Of a stretch of DNA of 47,071 nucleotides, positions 16,317 through 25,729 are shown piece by piece. The DNA lies in contig JAFDYJ010000049.1 in assembly GCA_018267515.1 (NCBI GenBank), forward strand, positions 1 to 47,071. Direction: 5' to 3'. The DNA comes from Bacteroidota bacterium (lineage in GTDB: Bacteria > Bacteroidota > Bacteroidia > Chitinophagales > Chitinophagaceae). The notes beneath the pieces are model-generated. The model worked only from the letters and a program-made list of their open reading frames with translations, made no database searches and was not told where the DNA came from. The first letter of the stretch is position 1, and each line of letters begins with the position of its first letter. The position numbers and the translations under genes were made by a program.

Positions 16317-18356
16317 ATGTCTTTTAAGCTCCATGCTCCATATCTTCCTGCCGGTGATCAGCCGGAAGCAATCCGTCAATTGACTGAAGGAGTTCTTACC
16401 GGAGAAAAATATCAAACCTTATTAGGCGTTACCGGAAGTGGTAAAACTTTTACCATTGCCAATGTGATTCAAAATGTACAGCGTCCTACCCTTGTTATCA
16501 CTCATAATAAAACATTAGTCGCACAACTTTATGGTGAGTTCAAACATTTTTTTCCTGAAAATGCAGTTGGTTATTTTGTTTCTTACTATGATTACTACCA
16601 GCCGGAAGCTTACTTGCCCGTCAGCGATGTATATATTGAAAAGGACCTTTCGATAAACGATGAATTGGATAAACTAAGGCTTCATGCCACCTCTGAATTA
16701 TTAAGCGGCCGCAGAGATATTATCGTTGTGGCAAGTGTTAGTTGCATTTATGGCATGGGAAATCCCACTGAATATGAAAATGGTATCATTCGAATTCAGA
16801 AAGGTCAGATAATTTCACGACAGGGCTTTCTTCATTCTTTAGTAAACTCATTGTACAACAGAACAACTATTGAATTCACAAGAGGCAGTTTCCGGGTAAA
16901 AGGAGATACAGTGGACATCAATCTTCCTTATCTTGATTTCGGATATCGAATTACTTTTTTCGGTGATGAAATTGAGGAGATAGAAAGCTTTGATATTGTT
17001 TCCGGAAAAAGGATTAGCGTGATGGAGAATGCTGCAATTTTCCCCGCAAATCTTTATTTAGCACCTAAAGATATGATTCAGCAAATCCTTGCAGAAATAC
17101 AGGATGAAATGGCGGCACAGGTAAATTATTTTAAAAGTGTTGGCAAATTTATTGAAGCACAGCGGGTAAGTGAACGTGTCAACTATGATATCGAAATGAT
17201 CCGTGAGTTGGGATATTGTAGCGGAGTGGAAAACTATTCCAGGTTCTTTGATCGCCGAAGACCCGGTACCCGGCCCTTTTGCTTACTCGATTATTTTCCG
17301 AAAGATTTCTTATGTGTGATTGATGAGAGTCATCAGACAATTCCACAGGTAAGTGGCATGTATGGTGGCGACAGGAGCCGGAAATTAATTCTTGTTGACT
17401 ATGGTTTTCGGTTGCCTTCCGCATTGGATAATCGTCCTTTGAATTTTCATGAATTCGAATCTATGTTGAATCAGACGGTTTTCGTTTCAGCAACTCCCGA
17501 TGACTATGAATTAAATAAATGTGGCGGCGTAATAGTAGAACAGGTAGTACGCCCAACCGGTTTATTGGATCCGCCCATTGAGATTCGTCCAAGCGTAAAC
17601 CAGATTGATGATCTGCTGGATGAAATTGATAAAAGAGTAAAGAAGGGAGGTCGTGTTTTGGTGACAACACTAACCAAGCGAATGGCAGAAGAAATGGACA
17701 AATATCTACATCGAATTGATATTAAATCAAAATATATTCACAGCGAAGTGGATACATTGGAAAGAGTAGAGATCCTCCGCCAACTACGCCTGGGGCTAAT
17801 AGATGTATTGGTTGGTGTAAATCTTTTACGGGAAGGGCTGGATCTTCCGGAGGTTTCATTAGTTGCTATTCTGGACGCAGATAAAGAAGGCTTTTTGAGA
17901 AATGAAAAGAGTTTGACTCAAACGGCAGGGCGTGCTGCCCGGAATGTTGACGGGCTTGTTATTTTTTATGCCGACACTATGACAGGAAGTATGCAAAAAA
18001 CAATTGATGAAACCAATCGCAGGAGAGAAAAACAAATCGCTTACAATATTGAATACAATATTATTCCAAAGACAATCAAGAAAAGTAAAGAACAGGTCTT
18101 TGCACAGACTTCAGTATTGGATGTAAAAGGCTATGATCCGCAAAATCCTTATGCCATCGGTCCTTCTGAAGAATTAGTAACTGTGGCAGCAGAAGAACAA
18201 ACTGAATACAAAACCATTCCTCAAATGGAAAAAGCTATTGGAAAAACAAAAAGACAAATGGAGCAAGCTGCCCGTGATCTTGATTTTATGGAAGCAGCAA
18301 GATTGAGAGACGAGATGTTTTTACTTCAAAAAAAACTGGAAGAAATGAAAAAATAA
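16317..18356 (+). CDS. uvrB: Excinuclease ABC subunit B
   Basis: The 679-residue product has the normal family length. Walker A is GVTGSGKT (37-44). The beta-hairpin that clamps DNA is present (YYDYYQPEAYLPVSDVYIEK), followed by the DESH box, then SATP and the helicase motifs TLTKRMAEEM, LREGLDLPEVSLV and QTAGRAARN. A C-terminal UVR domain (MEKAIGKTKRQMEQAARDLD and on) is intact for UvrC contact. UvrB loads at damage with UvrA and directs UvrC incision in nucleotide excision repair. No SOS operator is evident. Confidence 0.98.
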   Translation: MSFKLHAPYLPAGDQPEAIRQLTEGVLTGEKYQTLLGVTGSGKTFTIANVIQNVQRPTLVITHNKTLVAQLYGEFKHFFPENAVGYFVSYYDYYQPEAYLPVSDVYIEKDLSINDELDKLRLHATSELLSGRRDIIVVASVSCIYGMGNPTEYENGIIRIQKGQIISRQGFLHSLVNSLYNRTTIEFTRGSFRVKGDTVDINLPYLDFGYRITFFGDEIEEIESFDIVSGKRISVMENAAIFPANLYLAPKDMIQQILAEIQDEMAAQVNYFKSVGKFIEAQRVSERVNYDIEMIRELGYCSGVENYSRFFDRRRPGTRPFCLLDYFPKDFLCVIDESHQTIPQVSGMYGGDRSRKLILVDYGFRLPSALDNRPLNFHEFESMLNQTVFVSATPDDYELNKCGGVIVEQVVRPTGLLDPPIEIRPSVNQIDDLLDEIDKRVKKGGRVLVTTLTKRMAEEMDKYLHRIDIKSKYIHSEVDTLERVEILRQLRLGLIDVLVGVNLLREGLDLPEVSLVAILDADKEGFLRNEKSLTQTAGRAARNVDGLVIFYADTMTGSMQKTIDETNRRREKQIAYNIEYNIIPKTIKKSKEQVFAQTSVLDVKGYDPQNPYAIGPSEELVTVAAEEQTEYKTIPQMEKAIGKTKRQMEQAARDLDFMEAARLRDEMFLLQKKLEEMKK

Positions 18357-18429
18357 AGCTGCTTATCACTTTTTCCTCTTCTTTATTTTCCATTTCCTAA
18401 ATTTACTTTTCTAATTAACACATGCCAAT

Positions 18430-20646
18430 ATGAGAATATTTTCACTTACAGTACTACTAATTATATCAACGACTATTGTTTTCTCCCAACCCATTCATTT
18501 TAATAAAGAAGAAAAAGCCTTTGAAAAGGCAACACTTTCGCAGGGAGAAATTCCTATTAATCGTTTACAATGGTTACCTGATTCACATGATTTCTGGATC
18601 AGCGATAAAGGAAGTGTTTTCCTTTATAGTGCAGACGATCTAAAAACGAATAAACTAATCATTAGTAATGAACAGATTAAAGCTTCAGGGTTAATTTCAA
18701 GAACAGAGTCCATAGTTTGGAGTACCGATCGTAATAAAATTCTGATTTATACCAACTCTAAAAAAGTTTGGCGGGGAAACACTAGAGGAGATTACTGGTA
18801 TTTTGACCTCAAGACCGGAAAAGGTAAACCGCTCGGAAAAGGATTGCCCTCCTCTTCACTGATGTTTGCAAAATTTTCTCCCGACAATAAAAATGTTGCC
18901 TATGTAAGTAAGCATAATTTATATGTTGAAAATATTGCAACCGGGAAAATCAACCGGTTAACCAACGACGGAACAGATAGAATTATTAATGGAACATTTG
19001 ATTGGGTATATGAAGAAGAGTTAAGTTGCCGTGATGGTTTCCGGTGGAGTCCTGACGGGAAAAGTATTGCTTACTGGAGGGTGGATGCGAGACCTACAAA
19101 AAATTACCTTATGATCAACAATACAGATTCACTCTACCCTTTCATTGTACCGATGGAATATCCGGTAGCAGGTGAAAAACCTTCCAGTGTGAAAATCGGT
19201 ATTGTAACATTATCAACTAAAAAAACAAATTGGCTTCAAATTCCCGGCGACCCGGCAAATAATTATTTGCCCAGAATGGACTGGGCTGGAAATAATAAAG
19301 ACATAATGGTAATTCAACTGAATCGCCGTCAGAATGAAGCAAGCCTTTATATGTGTAATGCTTTAACAGGTAAAGCCACAAAAATTTATACAGACAAAGA
19401 TGAAACCTGGGTTGACGTTGTTAAGCCATTTGGCTGGGACGGACCATCCTGGACATGGGTAGAGAATGGAAAATCATTTTTATGGACCAGTGAAAAAGAC
19501 GGCTGGATGCATATATATAAAATTTCGAGAGATGGAAAAAAGGAAGAGTTGCTGACCCGGGGTAATTTCGATGCTGATATGACGGCTTATGACCCCACAG
19601 GTGAAAATATTTTTTTTTTAGCCAGCCCATTTGATGCCACTCAAAAATATCTTTACCGCATTAGTCTCAATAATACTGATACAGTAAAAGTGACTCCAGC
19701 TATCTTTTCCGGAACTAACTCCTACCGCCTATCCCCGGATGCAAAATACGCAACACAAACGAATGGGAGTATCAACCGGAATTATAATATCCGGCTCGTA
19801 TCTTTACCGGACCATAAAAAAGTATATCCCGAAGAAGATGATCGTTTCTCAAAACCACAGCTAGGTTTTCAACTGGAAAAATTCAAAGTGAAAACTGTTG
19901 ATGGCGTAGAAATGGATGGTATCATGGCCAAGCCTGATAACTTTGATTCTTCAAAAAAATATCCTGTCTATTTTTATGTATATGGTGAACCGGCTTCAAC
20001 CACAGCAGATGATGTTCCCGGCTTTGATAATTTTATTTCTCAACTCATACCGGAAGGATATATTGGTATTACAATGGACAACCGTGGTACTCCTGCTTAC
20101 AAAGGAAGGGAATGGCGCAAATCCATATACAGGAAAATCGGCGTCATCAACAGCAGAGACCAGGCAATGGCAGCCAAAGAAATTCTGAAATGGTCATTTA
20201 TAGATAGCAGCCGTGTAGCAGTGCATGGTTGGAGCGGTGGCGGGGCCATGACGTTGAATTTATTATTCCGATATCCTGAGATATATAAAACCGGTATTGC
20301 CATAGCAGCAGTCACAGATCAACATTTCTACGATAATATATATACTGAACGTTACATGGGACTGCCTCAGGAAAATGAAGCTGATTACGAACAGGCATCA
20401 CCTAACACTTTTGCAAAAAACCTTCAGGGAAATTTGCTCTATATACACGGCACCGGTGACGACAATGTACACTACAAAAATGCTGAGGTGCTGATTAATG
20501 AACTCATTAAACAGGGAAAGCTTTTTCAGTTAATGATTTATCCCAACCGGACTCACGGAATCTATGAAGGCATGGGAACCGGAGAACAACTAAATTCTAC
20601 TTTCATCAAATTTTTGAGAGATCATTGCCCTCCCGGAGCCCGTTGA
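18430..20646 (+). CDS. Dipeptidyl-peptidase IV-like S9 family serine peptidase, secreted
   Basis: The product is 738 residues with a signal peptide (MRIFSLTVLLIISTTIVFSQ). Residues of about 40-500 form the DPP-IV N-terminal beta-propeller, including the Glu pair WVYEEELSCR that anchors the substrate amino terminus. The alpha/beta hydrolase domain follows, with GWSGGG giving nucleophile Ser602, GTGDDNVHY giving Asp677 and NRTHGIYEG giving His709, a complete triad. Such enzymes remove X-Pro or X-Ala dipeptides from peptides in the periplasm. It is the only gene between uvrB and the small protein at 20834. Confidence 0.93.
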   Translation: MRIFSLTVLLIISTTIVFSQPIHFNKEEKAFEKATLSQGEIPINRLQWLPDSHDFWISDKGSVFLYSADDLKTNKLIISNEQIKASGLISRTESIVWSTDRNKILIYTNSKKVWRGNTRGDYWYFDLKTGKGKPLGKGLPSSSLMFAKFSPDNKNVAYVSKHNLYVENIATGKINRLTNDGTDRIINGTFDWVYEEELSCRDGFRWSPDGKSIAYWRVDARPTKNYLMINNTDSLYPFIVPMEYPVAGEKPSSVKIGIVTLSTKKTNWLQIPGDPANNYLPRMDWAGNNKDIMVIQLNRRQNEASLYMCNALTGKATKIYTDKDETWVDVVKPFGWDGPSWTWVENGKSFLWTSEKDGWMHIYKISRDGKKEELLTRGNFDADMTAYDPTGENIFFLASPFDATQKYLYRISLNNTDTVKVTPAIFSGTNSYRLSPDAKYATQTNGSINRNYNIRLVSLPDHKKVYPEEDDRFSKPQLGFQLEKFKVKTVDGVEMDGIMAKPDNFDSSKKYPVYFYVYGEPASTTADDVPGFDNFISQLIPEGYIGITMDNRGTPAYKGREWRKSIYRKIGVINSRDQAMAAKEILKWSFIDSSRVAVHGWSGGGAMTLNLLFRYPEIYKTGIAIAAVTDQHFYDNIYTERYMGLPQENEADYEQASPNTFAKNLQGNLLYIHGTGDDNVHYKNAEVLINELIKQGKLFQLMIYPNRTHGIYEGMGTGEQLNSTFIKFLRDHCPPGAR

Positions 20647-20833
20647 TTGTCAGGCAGGTGATCTAATTTTCGGAAAACTGAAACAGGCGCCGTAGATCTA
20701 CGAATTGCCCGAATGTATTTGCCCTTGATTTCGATAATCATTTACACTTAATGATTGCAGCTATACAGAGGGTATAGTATTTTAGCCTCATCAAATCCTT
20801 GAATCCAATTTTGTAAAACCAAAAATCCGATAT

Positions 20834-21061
20834 ATGAAAAAGCGTGTCCGCAGAGCATTAAATTTTTTCGCATTCAATCTCTTGTTTTTTGCCTTGTACC
20901 TGAATTTCGTTCAAAAGGATAAAACTCCTGCTCCGGAATTAGTTAATCACCAGAATGTGCCGGCATATTCAAAAGCTGACAATTCTGTAAAATACACGAA
21001 TGTGAAAGCTGAATCAGGAAATATTGCCACACCACAACAAGCGGTTTCCGAAAAAAATTAA
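20834..21061 (+). CDS. Small membrane-anchored protein, unknown function
   Basis: The product is 75 residues: a basic start (MKKRVRRALN), one hydrophobic segment (FFAFNLLFFALYLNFV) and a polar tail rich in Lys, Asn and Gln. It is probably an N-terminally anchored periplasmic peptide. I do not recognise a family. Support for its being a real gene comes from the plausible membrane start, a clear terminator 55 bases after the stop, and a separate position between DPP-IV and polA. The 187-base gap before it contains a perfect palindrome CGTAGATCTACG (20691-20702) and a short hairpin (AATCATT/AATGATT, 20736-20756). Confidence 0.5.
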   Translation: MKKRVRRALNFFAFNLLFFALYLNFVQKDKTPAPELVNHQNVPAYSKADNSVKYTNVKAESGNIATPQQAVSEKN

Positions 21062-21116
21062 TGTTTTCGCAGATGGAATTACATCCATCCTAACATCATA
21101 AAAATAAAAGGTGCAG

Positions 21117-21145
21117 AACCTCTGGAATAATCCGGGGGTTTTTCG
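21117..21145 (+). terminator. Rho-independent terminator upstream of polA
   Basis: AACCTCTGGA (21117-21126), loop ATAA, TCCGGGGGTT (21131-21140): ten pairs with two G.U, followed by TTTCGTTTTA. It closes the small-protein transcript 55 bases after its stop. Confidence 0.65.
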
Positions 21146-21193
21146 TTTTAATCCAATTAAGGCCAGCCAGATTGAAATAATTAACTTAGTGGC

Positions 21194-24064
21194 ATGGCAA
21201 AAAAGATTTTTCTCCTGGATGCATTTGCTCTTATTTTCCGGGCATACTATGCTCTAATCAGAAATCCACGGCTGACTTCAAAAGGAAAAAACACTAATGC
21301 ACAATTCGGATTCACAAATACCCTGGTGGATCTGATCAACAACCAGAAGCCCAGCCACATGGCTGTCTGTTTCGATACAGCGGCACCCACCGAACGTCAC
21401 ATTGATTTTGCGGATTATAAAGCAAACCGCCAGGAGGCGCCTGAAGATATTTTACTATCTGTTCCGGATATAAAAAAAATCATTGAAGGATTTAAAATAC
21501 CCATAATTGAAGTGGATGGTTATGAGGCCGATGATGTCATTGGCACCTTAAGTAAACAAGCTGAAAATGCAGGATATGAAGTTTATATGGTAACCCCCGA
21601 TAAAGATTATGGACAGTTGGTGACCGAAAAAATAAGAATTTATAAACCCGGTTACCAGGGAGGAAAAGTGGAAATACTCGGACCCGATGAAGTATGTACC
21701 CGGTGGAATATTAAAAGAGTAGAACAGGTAATTGATGTTTTGGGATTAATGGGTGACTCAGTTGATAATATCCCGGGAATTAAAGGCGTAGGAGAAAAAA
21801 CAGCTGCTAAATTACTGGCTGAATTCGATTCAATAGAAAATGTTTTATTGAATGCTGATAAAATAAAAGGAGCGCTGGGAGAAAAAATAAAAAAAGGAAA
21901 GGAAGACGCCCTGCTTTCTAAAAAACTGGCAACCATTATTACGGATGTTCCTGTTGAGTTTCATGAAGAGAACTTTAAAATCAAAGATTGGGATATAGAA
22001 AAGCTGAAGCAGGTATTTTCAGATTTGGAATTTAAAACCCTGGGAAAAAGATTATTAGGAGAAGATTTTACTTTATCCGGTAAATCAATTAATCCCTCAA
22101 TTGAAAAAGCAATTCCTATTGGAATACAAACTGATTTATTTGGAAATATCCTGGGTTCTGAATCTCCTAATACAGCAATCTCCGCATCCCCTGAATCCGA
22201 TATTGTTGCAGAAACTGAAAACACTAACGGGCTTATAGCTGAAAAAAATATTCATAATACAGAACACAAATATGAGGCAGTCGTAACAGATTCTGCATTA
22301 AAAAAGCTGATAGCGGAATTAAAAAAACATGATGAGATTTGTTTTGATACGGAAACCACAGGGATTGATGCGAACGATGCAGAATTGGTAGGTATGAGCT
22401 TTTCGATAAAACCCGGGGAAGCCTATTATGTGCCCTGCCCTGATGATTATAAAGAAACCAAAGAACTTCTCGGTCATTTCAGTCCTCTTTTTAATGATAC
22501 GTCTAAAACCTGGATTGGTCAAAACATCAAATACGATTTACTGATTCTGAAATGGTATGGGACAGAACTAAAGGGAAACCTGTTTGACACTATGCTGGCA
22601 CATTATGTAATTGATCCGGAAGGTAAAAGAGGAATGGATGTTCTCAGTGCAAAATATCTGCAATACGAACCGGTGCATATTGAAGAACTAATCGGGAAAA
22701 AGGGGAAAACTCAAGGCAATATGCGGGATGTGGAACTGGAAAAAATAAAAGAATATGCTGCTGAAGATGCTGATATTACTCTCCAGTTAAAAACTATTTT
22801 TCTTCCAAAACTTAAAGAAAAGAAGGTTGAAAAAGTTTTTTACGAAGTTGAAAATCCGCTGGTAAAAGTTTTGACCGATATGGAATTTGAAGGAGTAAAA
22901 ATTGATGAAGATTTTTTGAAAGACTACTCCCGGGAGCTGAAACGGGAAGCTGACAAATATGAATCTGCGGTTTACAGTGCAGCGGGGGTACGCTTTAACC
23001 TGGCTTCTCCCAAACAATTAGGAGAAGTATTATTTGATAAGTTAAAACTGGATCCTTCAGCCAAAAAAACAAAAACAGGACAATATCAAACAGGCGAAGA
23101 TGTTTTATTGAAACTTGCTGCCAAAGGAAATACTATTGCTGATGATATCCTTGCATTTCGTGAGCTCACTAAATTAAAATCCACTTATGTAGATTCTTTA
23201 CCTGAACTTATTAATCCTAAATCCGGAAGAATTCATACTACTTACGGGCAGGCAGTAGCTGTAACCGGTCGCTTAGCCAGCAATAATCCTAATCTGCAAA
23301 ATATTCCTGTAAGAACAGACAGGGGTAAAGAAATTCGAAAAGCATTTATTCCCAAAGACAAAAAACATGTTCTGATCAGTGCCGACTATTCACAAATTGA
23401 ATTACGGATTGTGGCAGCAATAAGTGGAGATAAAAATATGTGTAATTCCTTTCTTGCAAAAAAAGATATCCATACAGCCACAGCTGCCAGAGTATATAAT
23501 GTAGAAGAGAAAGAGGTCACTAAAGAAATGCGCTATAAGGCAAAAAGCGTCAATTTCGGAATCATATACGGGCAGGGGGCTTTTGGCCTCGCTGATAATT
23601 TAGGAATAAGCAGAACAGAGGCTAAGCAGATCATTGAAAATTATAAACAGCAATTTCCGGGTATTCAGAAATATATGGATGATATGATCAATTTCGCAAG
23701 AGAACACGGCTATGTTCAAACATTGATGGAAAGAAAGAGGTGGTTGAGAGACATAAACTCAGCAAACTTTACGGTCCGTGGTTTCGCTGAGAGAAACGCC
23801 ATAAACTCTCCCATCCAGGGTACTGCTGCAGATATGATCAAGTTGGCAATGATAAAAATTCACCATGCCTTTATTAAAAATAAATTCCAATCAAAAATGA
23901 TAATGCAGGTGCACGACGAGTTGGTATTTGATGCGTTGAAAGAGGAAGTAGAAGAAATAAAACCTGTAATTATTGATTGCATGCAAAAGGCATTACCCTT
24001 ACCTAACAATGTACCGGTGATCGCAGAGATTGGACTGGGTAACAATTGGCTGGAAGCACATTAA
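21194..24064 (+). CDS. polA: DNA polymerase I with 5' nuclease and 3'-5' exonuclease domains
   Basis: The product is 956 residues. The 5' nuclease domain (about 1-290) has LLDAFALIFRAYYAL, EVDGYEADDVIGTL and DSVDNIPGIKGVGEKTA. The 3'-5' exonuclease domain keeps its metal ligands (FDTETTG, Asp385 and Glu387), so proofreading is probably active. The polymerase domain has motif A (ADYSQIELRIVA), motif B (RYKAKSVNFGIIYGQ) and motif C (MQVHDELVFD). Pol I fills gaps after excision repair and processes Okazaki fragments. Its 3' end converges with the T9SS gene; the stops are about 15 bases apart. Confidence 0.98.
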   Translation: MAKKIFLLDAFALIFRAYYALIRNPRLTSKGKNTNAQFGFTNTLVDLINNQKPSHMAVCFDTAAPTERHIDFADYKANRQEAPEDILLSVPDIKKIIEGFKIPIIEVDGYEADDVIGTLSKQAENAGYEVYMVTPDKDYGQLVTEKIRIYKPGYQGGKVEILGPDEVCTRWNIKRVEQVIDVLGLMGDSVDNIPGIKGVGEKTAAKLLAEFDSIENVLLNADKIKGALGEKIKKGKEDALLSKKLATIITDVPVEFHEENFKIKDWDIEKLKQVFSDLEFKTLGKRLLGEDFTLSGKSINPSIEKAIPIGIQTDLFGNILGSESPNTAISASPESDIVAETENTNGLIAEKNIHNTEHKYEAVVTDSALKKLIAELKKHDEICFDTETTGIDANDAELVGMSFSIKPGEAYYVPCPDDYKETKELLGHFSPLFNDTSKTWIGQNIKYDLLILKWYGTELKGNLFDTMLAHYVIDPEGKRGMDVLSAKYLQYEPVHIEELIGKKGKTQGNMRDVELEKIKEYAAEDADITLQLKTIFLPKLKEKKVEKVFYEVENPLVKVLTDMEFEGVKIDEDFLKDYSRELKREADKYESAVYSAAGVRFNLASPKQLGEVLFDKLKLDPSAKKTKTGQYQTGEDVLLKLAAKGNTIADDILAFRELTKLKSTYVDSLPELINPKSGRIHTTYGQAVAVTGRLASNNPNLQNIPVRTDRGKEIRKAFIPKDKKHVLISADYSQIELRIVAAISGDKNMCNSFLAKKDIHTATAARVYNVEEKEVTKEMRYKAKSVNFGIIYGQGAFGLADNLGISRTEAKQIIENYKQQFPGIQKYMDDMINFAREHGYVQTLMERKRWLRDINSANFTVRGFAERNAINSPIQGTAADMIKLAMIKIHHAFIKNKFQSKMIMQVHDELVFDALKEEVEEIKPVIIDCMQKALPLPNNVPVIAEIGLGNNWLEAH

Positions 24065-24078
24065 TTTATTGTAATACT

Positions 24079-25680
24079 TTACTTACCGGCAACTATCAGT
24101 TTCTTGGTCTCGACTATCCGGCCGCCTTCTCTTACAAAGCTTACAAAATAAGTACCGGGTATCAGGCCACTCATTTGTATAATATTCCGGCCATTCGTAT
24201 TTTCTTCTTTTACTTTTTGCCCCAATACATTCCAAACCACAATGGTCTCAATCTTCCATGCCGGGTCACAACTAACAAAGAAAATATCCGGTGTCGGATT
24301 GGGCCAAATCTGATTAAGCCCGCTGCCCGGAACACCGCCTACAGCAACAATGTTGGAATAAAAATAAGTGCCATCAAGATTAACAACTTTCAACCGGTAA
24401 AAGCTGATTCCTGAATAGCTGTTTGAATCAACCGATGCATAATCTAACTGTGATAAGTTTAAAGCACCATTGACCAATGATAAAATAGTGTCTCTTTGAA
24501 TGAAGCTGTTCTCATTACTTAACATTCTTTCTAAAACAAAATAACTTACATTGATTTCGGGTTTAGTGTACCAGTAAGCTAATACGGTGCTATATCCTGT
24601 TCTTCGGGCATTGAACCAAAGATTGGTTTGTAATGCAGTTGTCCCGGTTCCGGTAAGCTTGGTAAAATAAGAAGGTGAACCAATTGTATTATTAAAAATT
24701 CTGCTGTTTACACCACTTCCGGGTAATAGGCTGCCCGAGGTAATAAATCCGGGTACGGGAGTGCTTTGAGGAGCCCCGGTATCCCAGTTGTTTCCATTGA
24801 AAAAAGCTACATAGGCATAGCTCCGGTTAGCCTTGAACTGAGATCCTTCATCCCGGTTTAAATGTTGAAGAAATACCTCAGATTCTCCTAACCCCGGGCC
24901 TGATCGCTTACCAATTTCCCATGTTTTGTTTACACTCTGAGAAACCATATTTGTACCGGTAACCCGTCCGGATTTTACACTATCAAAAACATTTACATAG
25001 AAATCATCACCTGTAGAAATATTATTCAAAATAGCGGCCGGTGTATATGAATTATTTCCGCTCCCAACAGGGAAATCTATTCTTCCATCACTGTTCCTGA
25101 TATTTTCACGTATCAGGTAGCCGGTTCCGGGTTTATTACCGGTAACAAAATAACGGAGAGAGTCATACCCTTTGATTACACCGGGATCGTTTTCACCAAT
25201 TGTCATCATATAATCAGATAAAAACATGCGGCCGCTGGAAAATCGGAATTCTTTCCTGACTTTGACACTGCTTCCGTTCAATTGAACTCCATTATTATTC
25301 TGTATCTGTAAATGAGAAAATAAAGGCCCTGTCTTTGTGGCCGCATTATATCCTCCTATTAAGACCTGACGGATACTATCTGAAATGAATCGAATCCAGC
25401 CTCCGGTTCCACTAACACCATTGCCGGAAAGGCTTTCATCTGTAATCAGGGACTGAGGGTCATTATCCCAAACAGTTCCAGAAAAATTTACAAATGCGCT
25501 TTTACCAACTCCAAAATTTCCATAATTAATTACATTGGAAAAAATAGTTGCTGAATCGCCGTTAAAAAATATTTTGGCAGATTTGGGAATATAAAAACCG
25601 GTTTGTGAATACGTAGGGGATGTGCAAAGAACTATTACTGCAAAAATGAAGTAGTTAATATTTTTCTTTGTCCAATTCAA
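24079..25680 (-). CDS. T9SS-sorted surface protein, third gene of the fibre operon
   Basis: The product is 533 residues with a signal peptide (MNWTKKNINYFIFAVIVLCT...TYSQ). The middle is a beta-rich region with GGWIRFISDSIRQVLIGG, FPVGSGNNSYTPAAI and WEIGKRSG, as in Bacteroidota surface proteins of unknown function. The last 75 or so residues are a type A sorting domain: NQIWPNPTPDIFFV, then WNVLGQKVKEE, then LIPGTYFVSFV and a KKLIVAGK end. T9SS would carry it across the outer membrane and attach it to the surface. It follows the 1447-residue gene by 49 bases and is the only one of the three with a sorting domain. Confidence 0.85.
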   Translation of the reverse strand: MNWTKKNINYFIFAVIVLCTSPTYSQTGFYIPKSAKIFFNGDSATIFSNVINYGNFGVGKSAFVNFSGTVWDNDPQSLITDESLSGNGVSGTGGWIRFISDSIRQVLIGGYNAATKTGPLFSHLQIQNNNGVQLNGSSVKVRKEFRFSSGRMFLSDYMMTIGENDPGVIKGYDSLRYFVTGNKPGTGYLIRENIRNSDGRIDFPVGSGNNSYTPAAILNNISTGDDFYVNVFDSVKSGRVTGTNMVSQSVNKTWEIGKRSGPGLGESEVFLQHLNRDEGSQFKANRSYAYVAFFNGNNWDTGAPQSTPVPGFITSGSLLPGSGVNSRIFNNTIGSPSYFTKLTGTGTTALQTNLWFNARRTGYSTVLAYWYTKPEINVSYFVLERMLSNENSFIQRDTILSLVNGALNLSQLDYASVDSNSYSGISFYRLKVVNLDGTYFYSNIVAVGGVPGSGLNQIWPNPTPDIFFVSCDPAWKIETIVVWNVLGQKVKEENTNGRNIIQMSGLIPGTYFVSFVREGGRIVETKKLIVAGK

Positions 25681-25729
25681 AAGTCTCGTTTATTTTTTTT
25701 CTGCATCAAAGCGCAATGAATCTGCAAGT

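Noticed and set aside
20691..20702. CGTAGATCTACG as an operator
   Set aside because: It is a perfect 12-bp palindrome, but only one copy exists and no matching promoter overlaps it; it is recorded only as part of the small gene's upstream gap.
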